Source: Methyloversatilis sp. (GTDB lineage Bacteria > Pseudomonadota > Gammaproteobacteria > Burkholderiales > Rhodocyclaceae). From it: a stretch of DNA of 64,000 bases. Below the pieces are notes generated by a model. It saw nothing but the letters and a program-made list of their open reading frames with translations. It was not told the origin of the DNA and made no database searches. The translations under genes and the position numbers were made by a program. Positions 56,418 through 64,000 of the stretch are shown here, one piece after another. Position 1 is the stretch's first letter; each line of letters starts with the position of its first letter. The stretch is taken from assembly GCA_017984755.1 (NCBI GenBank), contig JAGNYW010000011.1, positions 1 to 64,000 of the forward strand, read 5' to 3'.

Positions 56418-57113
56418 ATGCCGCGATACATCGCGCTCGTTCCGGCCGCCGGCACCGGCAGCCGCTTCGGCGCCCATCTGCCCAAGCAGTATCTGCCGCT
56501 TGCCGGCCAGCCGCTGATCCGTCACGCGCTGGCAACACTGTGCGCGCATCCGCGCATCGACCGCGTCGTCGTGGTGCTGTCGCCGGACGATCTGTACTGG
56601 CGCGGCTACGACTGGTCCGCGCTCGGTCCGAAACTGATGCCGGTGCATTGCGGGGGTGCGAGTCGCGCCGTTTCAGTGCGCAATGGCCTGTTCGAAATCG
56701 CCGGCTGGGCTCGGCCGGAGGATTGGGTGCTGGTTCACGACGCTGCACGGCCTTGCCTTGGCACCGATCTGCTCGATACGCTGATCACTGCGCTGGCCGA
56801 CGACACCATCGGCGGCCTGCTCGCCGTGCCGGTCGCCGATACGCTCAAGCGCGCGGATACCGAAGGTCGTATCGAGCGTACCGTGTCGCGCGAGGACATG
56901 TGGCAGGCACAGACGCCGCAGATGTTCCGTCTCGGGCTGCTGCAAGATGCACTCGACCGCAGCACCGACGTGACCGACGAAGCATCGGCCATCGAAGCGG
57001 CCGGTCATGCGCCGAAGCTCGTTGCATCGAGGGCCGGCAACCTGAAGGTCACGTGGCCGGAGGACATGAAACTGGCCGAACTGATCCTGCGTACCCGGGA
57101 GGAAACTGCATGA
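56418..57113 (+). CDS. ispD: 2-C-methyl-D-erythritol 4-phosphate cytidylyltransferase
   Basis: Encodes 231 aa. The nucleotide-binding start is [32 protein letters not shown], and [18 protein letters not shown] and [16 protein letters not shown] follow. Third step of the MEP isoprenoid route. Its TGA overlaps the ispF start. Confidence 0.95.
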   Translation: MPRYIALVPAAGTGSRFGAHLPKQYLPLAGQPLIRHALATLCAHPRIDRVVVVLSPDDLYWRGYDWSALGPKLMPVHCGGASRAVSVRNGLFEIAGWARPEDWVLVHDAARPCLGTDLLDTLITALADDTIGGLLAVPVADTLKRADTEGRIERTVSREDMWQAQTPQMFRLGLLQDALDRSTDVTDEASAIEAAGHAPKLVASRAGNLKVTWPEDMKLAELILRTREETA

Positions 57114-57634
57114 GCGGCTTCATGAACGTGGCACCGCTGCCACTGCGCATCGGTCAGGGCTTCGACGTGCATCGCCTGGTCGACGGCCGCAGATGCATCA
57201 TCGGCGGCGTCGACATTCCGCATGAAAAGGGGCTGCTCGGTCATTCCGATGCCGACGTACTGCTGCATGCCATCACCGACGCACTGCTCGGTGCTGCCGG
57301 CCTGGGCGACATCGGCCGCCTGTTCCCGGACACCGATGCTGCCCACGCGGGCGCGGACAGCCGTGTGCTGCTGCGCGAGGCGGTCAGGCGGGTGCGCCTG
57401 ACCGGCTGGCACATCGGCAACATCGACGCGACGGTCATCTGCGAACAGCCGAAGATCACGCCGCATGCTGCGCAGATGGTGGCCAACATCGCCGCCGACT
57501 GCGGCGTATCGCCCGGCGTGGTGAACGTCAAGGGCAAGACCACCGAAAAGCTCGGTCTGACCGGTCGGGGCGAGGGCATCGCCGCTCAGGCGATCGCGAC
57601 ACTGGTGCGGCCGTCAGAGCCAAGCATGGGGTGA
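57110..57634 (+). CDS. ispF: 2-C-methyl-D-erythritol 2,4-cyclodiphosphate synthase
   Basis: Encodes 174 aa from ATG 57110 (overlap ATGA with ispD; GGAGGAAA upstream). Metal and active-site motifs are [10 protein letters not shown] and [35 protein letters not shown], then [21 protein letters not shown]. Adjacent to ispD as usual. Confidence 0.95.
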   Translation: MSGFMNVAPLPLRIGQGFDVHRLVDGRRCIIGGVDIPHEKGLLGHSDADVLLHAITDALLGAAGLGDIGRLFPDTDAAHAGADSRVLLREAVRRVRLTGWHIGNIDATVICEQPKITPHAAQMVANIAADCGVSPGVVNVKGKTTEKLGLTGRGEGIAAQAIATLVRPSEPSMG

Positions 57635-57993
57635 GCATCGCGCAGCTCCTCCGCCGACGGGTGCGGTTGCTTGAGCCTGGCGCAAACATGCACGCGCCGG
57701 CGGAGCAGGCGACAGCCAGACGTCGCAATGCACCGTTGCGGAGCGTGACGATCGCCGGGGACTTGCTGCATTCCTGATTCGGGATCGTTCCAGAGCCGTG
57801 CAGTCAGGTCACTGCTTTCCAGCACTTGCAGCACTGGCCGGCCGCTGACGGAGTGGCAGCGCCTGATTCGAACTGAAGCCGGTCGGGCTGTCTCGCCAGA
57901 CCGGCTTCGAAACATGGAGGGAAGAAGCCGACGCATCGGCGTATCCGGTGCGTCGATCGCTCAACCGCCGCGAGCCTTCGACATACGTACGGG
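57635..57993. other. Gap without a supported gene
   Basis: This 359-base stretch has no convincing gene. A reverse-strand frame (57586-57936) is open but has no family resemblance and overlaps the end of ispF. An imperfect inverted repeat (GACGCATCGG with CCGGTGCGTC, about 57930-57953) lies near the right end and lacks a T-run. Confidence 0.5.
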
Positions 57994-58152
57994 TCAATCT
58001 GACTTGTCCAGCAACGGTCGCAGCCATCGCGCCACGCCACGTTGCCTGAGCACTTCACGCTGCTCCGGTGTCAGTCTGATCGTGACCGGTATCGTCGGAT
58101 CAACCGGCTTGCGGCCGGCACCCGGGCGGGTGCCGCCATGGTGCTGCCTCAT
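57994..58152 (-). CDS. Small basic protein of 52 residues
   Basis: ATG at 58152-58150 to TGA at 57994-57996 encodes 52 aa. It opens with GGTRPGAGRKPVDPT and continues PVTIRLTPEQREVLRQRGVARWLRPLLDKSD. The RPGAGRKP start followed by a beta-like strand, a helix and an RWLR segment is common in small mobile-element or prophage-borne proteins. The start overlaps the stop of the next upstream gene by one base (TAATG), so the two are translationally coupled. No function is claimed. Confidence 0.7.
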   Translation of the reverse strand: MRQHHGGTRPGAGRKPVDPTIPVTIRLTPEQREVLRQRGVARWLRPLLDKSD

Positions 58153-58361
58153 TACTGATGCCGGTCGAAAGTCGGAACCTTTTCCGGCACTTCGTGGGTG
58201 AGGTCACCATCACCGATCAGGTAATGATCCGTTCTCTTGGCTGAACGGTTGTCAACCACCCCGAAGGTCTTGTTGCTGTGATGGTTGTACATCGTCGTCG
58301 TCTGCGCTGCCTTGCCGCTGCTGAAGAGTGCCTTTGCCTGATCCACTGTGAGCATTGTCAT
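58152..58361 (-). CDS. Small hypothetical protein of 69 residues
   Basis: ATG 58361 to TAA 58152 with a strong GGAGG about 7 bases upstream. The sequence runs MTMLTVDQAKALFSSGKA then QTTTMYNHHSNKTFGVVDNRSAK and ends EVPEKVPTFDRHQ. It is hydrophilic, with no signal or membrane segment. It is coupled to the 52-residue gene. I do not recognise the family. Confidence 0.68.
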   Translation of the reverse strand: MTMLTVDQAKALFSSGKAAQTTTMYNHHSNKTFGVVDNRSAKRTDHYLIGDGDLTHEVPEKVPTFDRHQ

Positions 58362-58840
58362 AACGAACCTCCGTTGAGATTGCGGTTGAACGAGCCTTGA
58401 ATTGAACCTGCGTATTTACGAGCTATTCCCCATTTGCAACGTGCGCTGCACCTGCCGTACTTCCCTTACTCGCTGCCGGTGACATGACGGCTGTCGTTGC
58501 GGCGGATGCGGCCAGGATTCTTGTGTTGTCTCCCTAGTCCCGATGTTCTGTCTCCTTACAGTCTGCGGGGTTGCGACGCGCTACCCGTCACGTGCAGCGT
58601 AAGACATCAATCAAGGCGTTTCAAGTAATTTTATTTTTAGTTTTCAGTATGTTGGTCCGTTTGATGAGCGCGCAATCAATGCTGTGTCGCACAAAAAACA
58701 CTGAGTGAGAAATGTGTTTCACATTTCTTGCGCGGAAAACCGGGCCAGGCAAGGCCGCAGCATTGCGCCGCTGGCGTCGTTCCGGTTCCCCGTGTCATTG
58801 TGCGATGCGTGAAAAGGCCGGTTTTCGAGCGTGCTGCGCT
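58362..58840. other. AT-rich intergenic region
   Basis: This 479-base gap has no gene. Bases about 58600-58730 are markedly AT-rich (runs such as TAATTTTATTTTTAG) in an otherwise GC-rich window. It holds a 9-bp inverted repeat (58708-58716 with 58720-58728) followed, on the minus strand, by a T-run at 58692-58697, possibly a terminator for the SDR gene. It also contains the promoter zone of the two small genes. Confidence 0.6.
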
Positions 58841-59593
58841 TCAGCGGCCACCCGCCACATCCAGCAACGCGCCCGTCGCATAGGACGCCTCTTCGGACAG
58901 CAGCCAGAGAATTGCCCGCGCGACCTCGTCCGGATATCCCCCTCGCTGCATCGGCACCGACGTCTTCACCCGCTCGATACGGCCGGGTTCGCCGCCCGAT
59001 GCATGCATTTCGGTATGGATCACGCCCGGCCGAACCGCATTGACGCGTATGCCATCTGCGGCCACCTCCTTCGCCAGACCGATCGTGAAGGTGTCGATCG
59101 CCCCCTTCGACGCGGCGTAATCCACATACTCGTCCGGCGAGCCCAGGCGGGACGCCGCAGACGACACGTTGACGATGGCGCCGCCAGAACCGCCGTGGCG
59201 CGTCGACATGCGGCGCACGGCTTCCCTTGCGCACAGCATGCTGCCGATGACGTTGGTGCCGAATACACGCATCAGACGCGCGGCGTCCATGTCTTCGACC
59301 CGACACTGCCGCTCAAGCATGCCGGCGTTGTTGACCAGCGCCGACACCGGTCCGAACGCGGCATCGACCTGCCCGAACAGGCGCACCACGTCGTCTTCCG
59401 CGCTCACGTCCGCCGCCACGGCCATGGCCGTGCCGCCGGTCGAGACGATGCCCTGCACGACGGCGTCCGCTGCGTCACGGTTGCGCAGATAGCTGATGCA
59501 CACCGCGTCACCGCCTGCCGCAGCGAGCCTCGCAGTCGCCGCGCCGATGCCGCGACTGCCCCCGGTGATGATCAATATCCTTTTCATCTGCAT
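58841..59593 (-). CDS. Short-chain dehydrogenase/reductase
   Basis: Encodes 250 aa, the classical SDR length. The cofactor motif is TGGSRGIG (10-17), NNAG is at 88-91, the catalytic serine lies in NVSSAAS (about 144-145), and Tyr159-x3-Lys163 completes the active site. The C-terminal PGVIHTEMHA and ATGALLDVAGG are typical. The substrate is unknown. Similar to the glucose-dehydrogenase/FabG-like group. Confidence 0.88.
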   Translation of the reverse strand: MQMKRILIITGGSRGIGAATARLAAAGGDAVCISYLRNRDAADAVVQGIVSTGGTAMAVAADVSAEDDVVRLFGQVDAAFGPVSALVNNAGMLERQCRVEDMDAARLMRVFGTNVIGSMLCAREAVRRMSTRHGGSGGAIVNVSSAASRLGSPDEYVDYAASKGAIDTFTIGLAKEVAADGIRVNAVRPGVIHTEMHASGGEPGRIERVKTSVPMQRGGYPDEVARAILWLLSEEASYATGALLDVAGGR

Positions 59594-60019
59594 GGTTCCT
59601 TCCCTGACCGGGTCACAAGGTGCGGTCTATCTCGACTGGAATTTCAGAGCGTGCGGGACGTTGCGAACGCGACCCCGGACATTGCGATTCCGGGCGCGAA
59701 CGCGGGATCTGTCAACGCATGGAAGCAAGAGGATCAATGTGCCCGACAACGACTCATGCCCGGGGGGGCGTAAGGTCGAGCCTCGTGACGTCCCGGTTTC
59801 CAAGCCATGAAATTCGCTGACCCGGCACGTTTCGATAGCATCGCGCAGCGAGCGCGGCGACTGTCTGGAGGGCAGCAACGAACGTCGCCCGCCGCTTGTC
59901 TGCCGCAGCAATGCATGCACGGAACCCGAGCCGGACCTTGCCTGTGGATCTCGGCGCGTTGACCGCGAAACGGATCGCGTGCCGTTGAGCACATGCACGC
60001 ACGGCCCCGAAAGAAAGTC
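59594..60019. other. Gap without a supported gene
   Basis: This 426-base stretch separates the SDR gene from mrr. Several short frames are open on both strands, but none has a ribosome site, a family pattern or consistent codon use. I see no RNA gene or terminator in it. Confidence 0.5.
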
Positions 60020-60931
60020 TCAGGCGTCCTCGAAATAATCCGAATCGATTTTCTTGATTACGTAAGTCGCTTGCGTCGAAACACCGACATCGAAATCCAT
60101 CATGAGGGAAGCCAGCTTCTGGCCGTCGATCAGGACGACCTTTGTTTCGATGAGCGATACGTATTCGGCTGCATCCGGGGTGAACCGCGAAGTCGTGATG
60201 AAAACGCCCTTCTTCGCTCTCTGGCCGGACAGTGCGCCCACGAACTTCTGTATCTCCGGTCGCCCGACCGTTCCCTGCCAGCGCTTGGCCTGAATGTAGA
60301 TGGTGTCGAGGCCGAGCCGGTCTTCCTTGATGATGCCGTCGATGCCGCCATCTCCGCTTTGGCCGACCCGCTCGCCGGCGTCCTTTCGTGAGCCGCCGTA
60401 GCCCATTTTGACGAGCAACTCGACCACCAGATATTCGAAAAACGCAGGTGAGCAGGAAAGTATCTTTTGAAGTAATTCCTGCGCCAGTTCGTTGCGGAGT
60501 CTCTGGTACGCCTGTTCGAGTGTTTCCTCCGGGGTTTGTCTTTCGTCCTCGACGTCGGCTGACGCCTTTTCTATCGGGGTGTTGCTTGACGAGTCTCTAA
60601 ACGCCTTGAATTCCGGATACCGATCGAGAAACTTGTTGTCGATGGTCTCTGGCCGCTTGGACAGAACGGCGATGCCGCGAGCAGTGATCTTGAGCGAGCC
60701 GCGCCTTGGCGATTCGAGCAGCCCCGCCTTTTTCAGGTAGAAGCGCGCCCACGCTACCCGATTGGCAAAGACAGCCTGCTGACCGCTCGGGAGAAGCTCG
60801 GTTTGTTCTTCCTGAGTGAGGTGCAATCTTCCGGCCAGATTCTCGACCGTCTCGCGCATCGTATGCTCGGCGCCGTCCTGTGCTGTTTCAAGCAGTGGCA
60901 GCATCAGCATCTGGTAGTCGGGAATGGGCAT
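60020..60931 (-). CDS. mrr: Mrr-type (type IV) restriction endonuclease
   Basis: Encodes 303 aa. The N-terminal Mrr winged-helix region (about 1-100; FANRVAWARFYLKKAGLLESPRRG, ITARGIAVL) is joined to a PD-(D/E)xK nuclease domain. Its features are FFEYLVVELLVKMGYG (Glu166/171 region), GDGGIDGII (Asp198) and IYIQAKRW (Gln214-x-Lys216). Mrr enzymes cut methylated DNA in the cytosol. No methyltransferase or other defence gene is adjacent. Confidence 0.9.
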   Translation of the reverse strand: MPIPDYQMLMLPLLETAQDGAEHTMRETVENLAGRLHLTQEEQTELLPSGQQAVFANRVAWARFYLKKAGLLESPRRGSLKITARGIAVLSKRPETIDNKFLDRYPEFKAFRDSSSNTPIEKASADVEDERQTPEETLEQAYQRLRNELAQELLQKILSCSPAFFEYLVVELLVKMGYGGSRKDAGERVGQSGDGGIDGIIKEDRLGLDTIYIQAKRWQGTVGRPEIQKFVGALSGQRAKKGVFITTSRFTPDAAEYVSLIETKVVLIDGQKLASLMMDFDVGVSTQATYVIKKIDSDYFEDA

Positions 60932-60985
60932 TGACGGCTTTCAGAAGAACGCTTTGCGTGGCAGGTGAGCGGGAACGGGGTAGGC

Positions 60986-62014
60986 CTAAGCCGCCACCAG
61001 CGCCTCACTCAGCTGATGCACCGCCATCGCGTAGAAACTCGACTTGTTGTAGCGGGTGATCACGTAGAAGTTCTTGAACCCCAGCCAGTATTCGGTCGGG
61101 GCGTCGGGGGTGATCAGGTCGATGACGGCGGCAGGTTTCGGGGTCAGTTCGCGACCCAGGGGACGGATGCCGGCGGCCAGCAGGCGGTCTGTGTCGAGTA
61201 CCGGTTCGATGCCGGATTCGAGCAGCGGGGCGAGGGTGCTGCTGTCTACCAGCACGCGCTGCACGACGGGTTCGCCGGGCTCCCAGCCGTGTTCCTTCAG
61301 GTAGGCGGCGACACTGCCGATGGCGTCGGTCGGGCTGTCGATCAGGTCGACGCGGCCGTCCTGGTCGAAGTCGACAGCGTAGCGGCGCCAGCTGCTGGGC
61401 AGGAATTGCGGGTAGCCGAGGGCGCCGGCGTACGAACCGCGGTAACTGCCGACGTCGCGTTTCTGGTCGCGCGCGAGCAGGAACAGTTCGCCCAGTTCGC
61501 GGCGGAACAGATCGGCGCGCGGCGGGTAGTCGAAAGCCAGCGTGGCCAGTGCGCCGATGACCGGAAAGTTGCCGGTGTGGCGGCCGTAGATCGTTTCGAC
61601 GCCGATGATGGCGGTGACCACCTGACGCGGCACTCCGTACTGCTGTTCCGCACGCTCGAGCGTGGCGGCGTGTTCGGCCATGAAGGCGCGACCCTCGCGG
61701 ATGCGCAGCGGCTCGACGAAGCGACCGCGGTAACGCTGCCACGAGCGCACGCCCGGCTTCGTCGGCGGGCGGATGAGTTCGATCACCCTGGGCTGCGGTT
61801 GAACCGGCTCGAACTGGTTCAGCAGCCAGGCCGGGTCGAAGCCGTGCACGCCGGCCAGTTCGGCGCAGAAGGCGCGCACATCGTCACGGCCGGCGAACCC
61901 GCCGGCGGAGGCCGGACTTTGCGCGGTCAGCGGGCCGGAGGCGAGCACGGCAGCGCTGCCGAGGACGAAATCGCGCCGTGAAAAAGCGGGGCAGGGTGTG
62001 GAACGTGAAGTCAT
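60986..62014 (-). CDS. mltB: Membrane-bound lytic murein transglycosylase B
   Basis: Encodes 342 aa. The N-terminus has a twin-arginine-like signal (SRRDFVLGSAAVLA, residues 12-25) rather than the lipobox of E. coli MltB. Catalytic Glu140 lies in IIGVETIYGRHTGNFPV, and SYAGALGYPQFLPSSWRRYAVDFDQDGRVDL follows. It cleaves peptidoglycan with 1,6-anhydro ring formation in the periplasm. Its start overlaps the end of the upstream transglutaminase gene by 4 bases. Confidence 0.93.
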   Translation of the reverse strand: MTSRSTPCPAFSRRDFVLGSAAVLASGPLTAQSPASAGGFAGRDDVRAFCAELAGVHGFDPAWLLNQFEPVQPQPRVIELIRPPTKPGVRSWQRYRGRFVEPLRIREGRAFMAEHAATLERAEQQYGVPRQVVTAIIGVETIYGRHTGNFPVIGALATLAFDYPPRADLFRRELGELFLLARDQKRDVGSYRGSYAGALGYPQFLPSSWRRYAVDFDQDGRVDLIDSPTDAIGSVAAYLKEHGWEPGEPVVQRVLVDSSTLAPLLESGIEPVLDTDRLLAAGIRPLGRELTPKPAAVIDLITPDAPTEYWLGFKNFYVITRYNKSSFYAMAVHQLSEALVAA

Positions 62015-64000
62015 GAGCGGGGCGGTGTTCGTTGGCGGCGCAGCGCGCGGGCGCAGGCCTTCAGTTCGCGGGCCGCGTGGGCGGGAGGAGCATCGCCGTA
62101 GCGGGCGTCTGCGTAAAGTCTACACGCGTGAGCGAGCAGGGTCGCCATATCCGGACGGATCCGGCCGACGCGCGCGGCGTAATCCAGCGGACCTTCCCAT
62201 GCTTCGCGGCCCAGACCGGCCGGTCGCAGCGCGCGGTCGATCGCGGTCCAGGAGCGGGCCAGCGCATCCGCCGCGCTGCCGCGGCGCATCGCCCACAGCG
62301 TGAGCGCGATGGCGAGCATGGCGCACAGCGACGCCAGCCAGACTGTCATGGTGCGCCAGTCCGGCTCCGGCATGCCGAGCCGGCGCAGCAGGTCGCGCTG
62401 CTTCTGCTGGTCGTAAGACAGCACCCACTGGTTCCACGTATTGTTGGCCGCTTCCCACTGGTGACGCATGGCGCGCAGCCAGCCCAGATCGACGCGGGCG
62501 ACGAAGGGCACCGGCTCGCCGGCCGGCAGGTCGGCCAGACCCCGTTCGATGCGCGAAGGCAGAATGGCCGCCGTCGGGTCGACACGCCTCCAGCCTTCTC
62601 CCTTCAGCCACACCTCGGCCCACGCGTGCGCGTCCGACTGGCGAACCACCACATAGTCATCCACGCTGTTGCGCTCGCCGCCCTGATAGCCCGTCACCAC
62701 GCGGGCCGGCACGCCGGCGGCGCGCATCAGGAACACGAAGGCGCCTGCGTAGTGTTCGCAGAAACCGCGCCGCGTGTCGAACAGGAACTGGTCGATGCCG
62801 TCGGCGCCGAGCGCGGGCGGCTGCAGCGTGTAGACGAACGCCTCGCGCCGGAACAGGCGCAGCGCGGCATCGACCACGGCAGCATCCGGCGCTGCCGTTG
62901 CGCCGGACGCGCGCAGCGTGCGCGCCAGTTCGCGTGCGCGGGGATTGCCGCCGGGCGGCAGCTGCCGCGCGCCGTTCAGGTAGGCGCTCCACTCCTCGAT
63001 GCCGGGGCGGGTACCGGGCACCGATTCGAAGCGATCGCGCCGGCGGTTGCGCACCGCATTGCTGCCCAGCACCTGCCAGTCGTCGGTGATGCGCGTGCCG
63101 GGCGGCAGCGCCGATACGGTTTCCAGCGCGAAGAGCCAGCTCTTGCTGTGTGGTTCCAGCGTGACTTCGTAGCTCAGCGTTGCGCCGGTCACCGGGTGCG
63201 GCAGGGCGTTGCCGATGCGCCGCGCCGCTTCGCCCTGACGCCAGGTGCGGCCGTCGAACTCGGTCAGCACCGGACCGCGCCAGTAAAGGTCGCGTGCCGG
63301 CGGCGCCGCACCGTCGAAGCGCGCACGGAACGCGATTTCGCCTGACAGGCTCAGTTGCGAGATCGAACCGGGCGACATGCTGTCGGACAGTCCGGACACG
63401 CCGCTGTAAGCGTCCAGAGGCAGCCCCCACAGAGGGCCCGGCACGCGCGGGAACAGCACGAACAGCACCAGCATGAAGGGCATCGCCTGCGCCAGCATCC
63501 AGGCCGACTGGCGCAGCAGCGCACGCGGTCTTGCCGGCGGGCCGGTGAGGGCGATCAGCGCTGCGGTGATCACCGTCATCGACACGCCGAGCGCGGCCGC
63601 CATCAACGGCGTCTGCGAGTACAGGAAGGCGGTGAGCAGCATGAAATAGCCGAGCAGCACGACGGTGTGTCCGTCGCGCGTGCTGCGCAGTTCATGCAGC
63701 TTGAGTACCAGCATCAGTGTGAGCAGCGCGACGCCCGGCTCGCGTCCGAAGAGGCGGCCGAAGGTCAGCGTGACGCCGGCGCAGCAGGCCACGATCACCG
63801 TCAGCTTGACGGTGCCGCCGGCGCCTGGCCAGCCGAGTCGCCACTGCGCCATGCGCCATGTGAAGAGCAGCGCGGCCACGGCCACCAGCCAGCCGGGCAG
63901 ATGCGAGCCGTGCGGCAGCAGGGCGCAGGCGGCAACGCCCATCAGCCAGGCGATGCGGCTGCTGTCGAGCGGTTCGGCGACCGGCTTCGGTGTACGCGTT
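62011..64000 (-). CDS. TgpA-like membrane transglutaminase (5' end outside window)
   Basis: At least 662 residues; the frame continues through the right edge (TRTPKPVAEPLDSSRIAW precedes Met at 63942), so the true start is outside. Five or six N-terminal membrane helices carry a large periplasmic transglutaminase domain with Cys in RRGFCEHYAGAFVFLMRAAGVPARVVTGYQGG, His in SDAHAWAEVW and Asp in RRVDPTAAI, then a last helix and a C-terminal DUF4129-like tail. TgpA in Pseudomonas is essential and acts on the envelope. Coupled to mltB. Confidence 0.9.
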   Translation of the reverse strand, partial: TRTPKPVAEPLDSSRIAWLMGVAACALLPHGSHLPGWLVAVAALLFTWRMAQWRLGWPGAGGTVKLTVIVACCAGVTLTFGRLFGREPGVALLTLMLVLKLHELRSTRDGHTVVLLGYFMLLTAFLYSQTPLMAAALGVSMTVITAALIALTGPPARPRALLRQSAWMLAQAMPFMLVLFVLFPRVPGPLWGLPLDAYSGVSGLSDSMSPGSISQLSLSGEIAFRARFDGAAPPARDLYWRGPVLTEFDGRTWRQGEAARRIGNALPHPVTGATLSYEVTLEPHSKSWLFALETVSALPPGTRITDDWQVLGSNAVRNRRRDRFESVPGTRPGIEEWSAYLNGARQLPPGGNPRARELARTLRASGATAAPDAAVVDAALRLFRREAFVYTLQPPALGADGIDQFLFDTRRGFCEHYAGAFVFLMRAAGVPARVVTGYQGGERNSVDDYVVVRQSDAHAWAEVWLKGEGWRRVDPTAAILPSRIERGLADLPAGEPVPFVARVDLGWLRAMRHQWEAANNTWNQWVLSYDQQKQRDLLRRLGMPEPDWRTMTVWLASLCAMLAIALTLWAMRRGSAADALARSWTAIDRALRPAGLGREAWEGPLDYAARVGRIRPDMATLLAHACRLYADARYGDAPPAHAARELKACARALRRQRTPPRS

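Noticed and set aside
57586..57936. Open reverse frame of about 116 codons overlapping the ispF end
   Set aside because: No family pattern, no good ribosome site, overlaps ispF and has an arginine-rich composition typical of shadow frames in GC-rich DNA.
59627..60002. Several overlapping reverse frames in the SDR-mrr gap
   Set aside because: Three overlapping frames are equally open, so openness reflects base composition; none resembles a known protein or has a ribosome site.
1..64000. CRISPR arrays, complete insertion sequences, attachment sites or rRNA genes
   Set aside because: I looked for regularly spaced repeats, transposase motifs, paired terminal repeats and conserved rRNA segments and saw none. 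Direct repeats beside the three tRNA genes were also not found.

Overview
The window is a chromosomal segment of a motile, GC-rich betaproteobacterium, probably of the Rhodocyclales. This placement is inferred from protein style and gene order (fimV-truA-trpF-trpB-trpA-accD-folC-dedD-cvpA-purF-metZ, leuC-entericidin-leuD-leuB-asd, and a polar-type flagellar regulon with flhF, fleN and motCD). No database search was possible. Nearly all the DNA is core housekeeping sequence; accessory material is limited to a few short islands.

Layout. 1-240: two gene remnants, the tail of a pRiA4b ORF-3-like protein and a short piece of a TcdA/ThiF-like dehydratase. 357-6238: the proteostasis block tig-clpP-clpX-lon, with a heat-shock-type promoter candidate before lon and an intrinsic terminator after it. 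6264-8476: tRNA-Val, tRNA-Asp, terminator, ppiD, and a perfect 25-bp bidirectional terminator. 8482-11431: a TetR repressor with an AcrR/TtgR-like operator candidate, a BON-LysM (Kbp/YgaU-like) protein, tRNA-Val(CAC) and gltX. 11433-16147: an accessory patch with SbtA/SbtB-like bicarbonate transporter and PII-like regulator, a membrane-anchored TIR-domain protein, a protein that appears to join a degenerate M15A-like region to a lysozyme-like region, and a glycine-zipper protein.

16384-36424: a large flagellar locus, flhA-flhF-fleN-fliA-motC-motD (+), flgA-flgM-flgN (-), flgBCDEFGHIJ (+), an inserted reverse-strand gene, then flgKL (+). Two sigma-54 (-24/-12) promoters are visible, before flgB and before flgK, and a sigma-28-like promoter lies before flgM. 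The FleN protein has lost the P-loop lysines.

36428-57634: a lipoprotein, an MFS transporter, leuC, an entericidin-like peptide, leuD, leuB, asd, fimV, an ECF-T-like membrane protein, truA, trpFBA, accD, folC, dedD (SPOR), cvpA and purF. A SAM-II riboswitch with an apparent terminator/antiterminator platform follows, then metZ, ispD and ispF. 57635-64000: a looser region with two translationally coupled tiny genes, an AT-rich gap, an SDR oxidoreductase, an Mrr-type restriction endonuclease, mltB, and a TgpA-like transglutaminase that runs off the right edge.

The strongest non-routine observations are the SAM-II riboswitch with an extra hairpin and a readable attenuation switch (54979-55122), the degenerate FleN ATPase, the sigma-54 promoter placed so close to flgB that the transcript would be almost leaderless, the TIR plus lysozyme-like pair, and the unannotated coupled small genes at 57994-58361.
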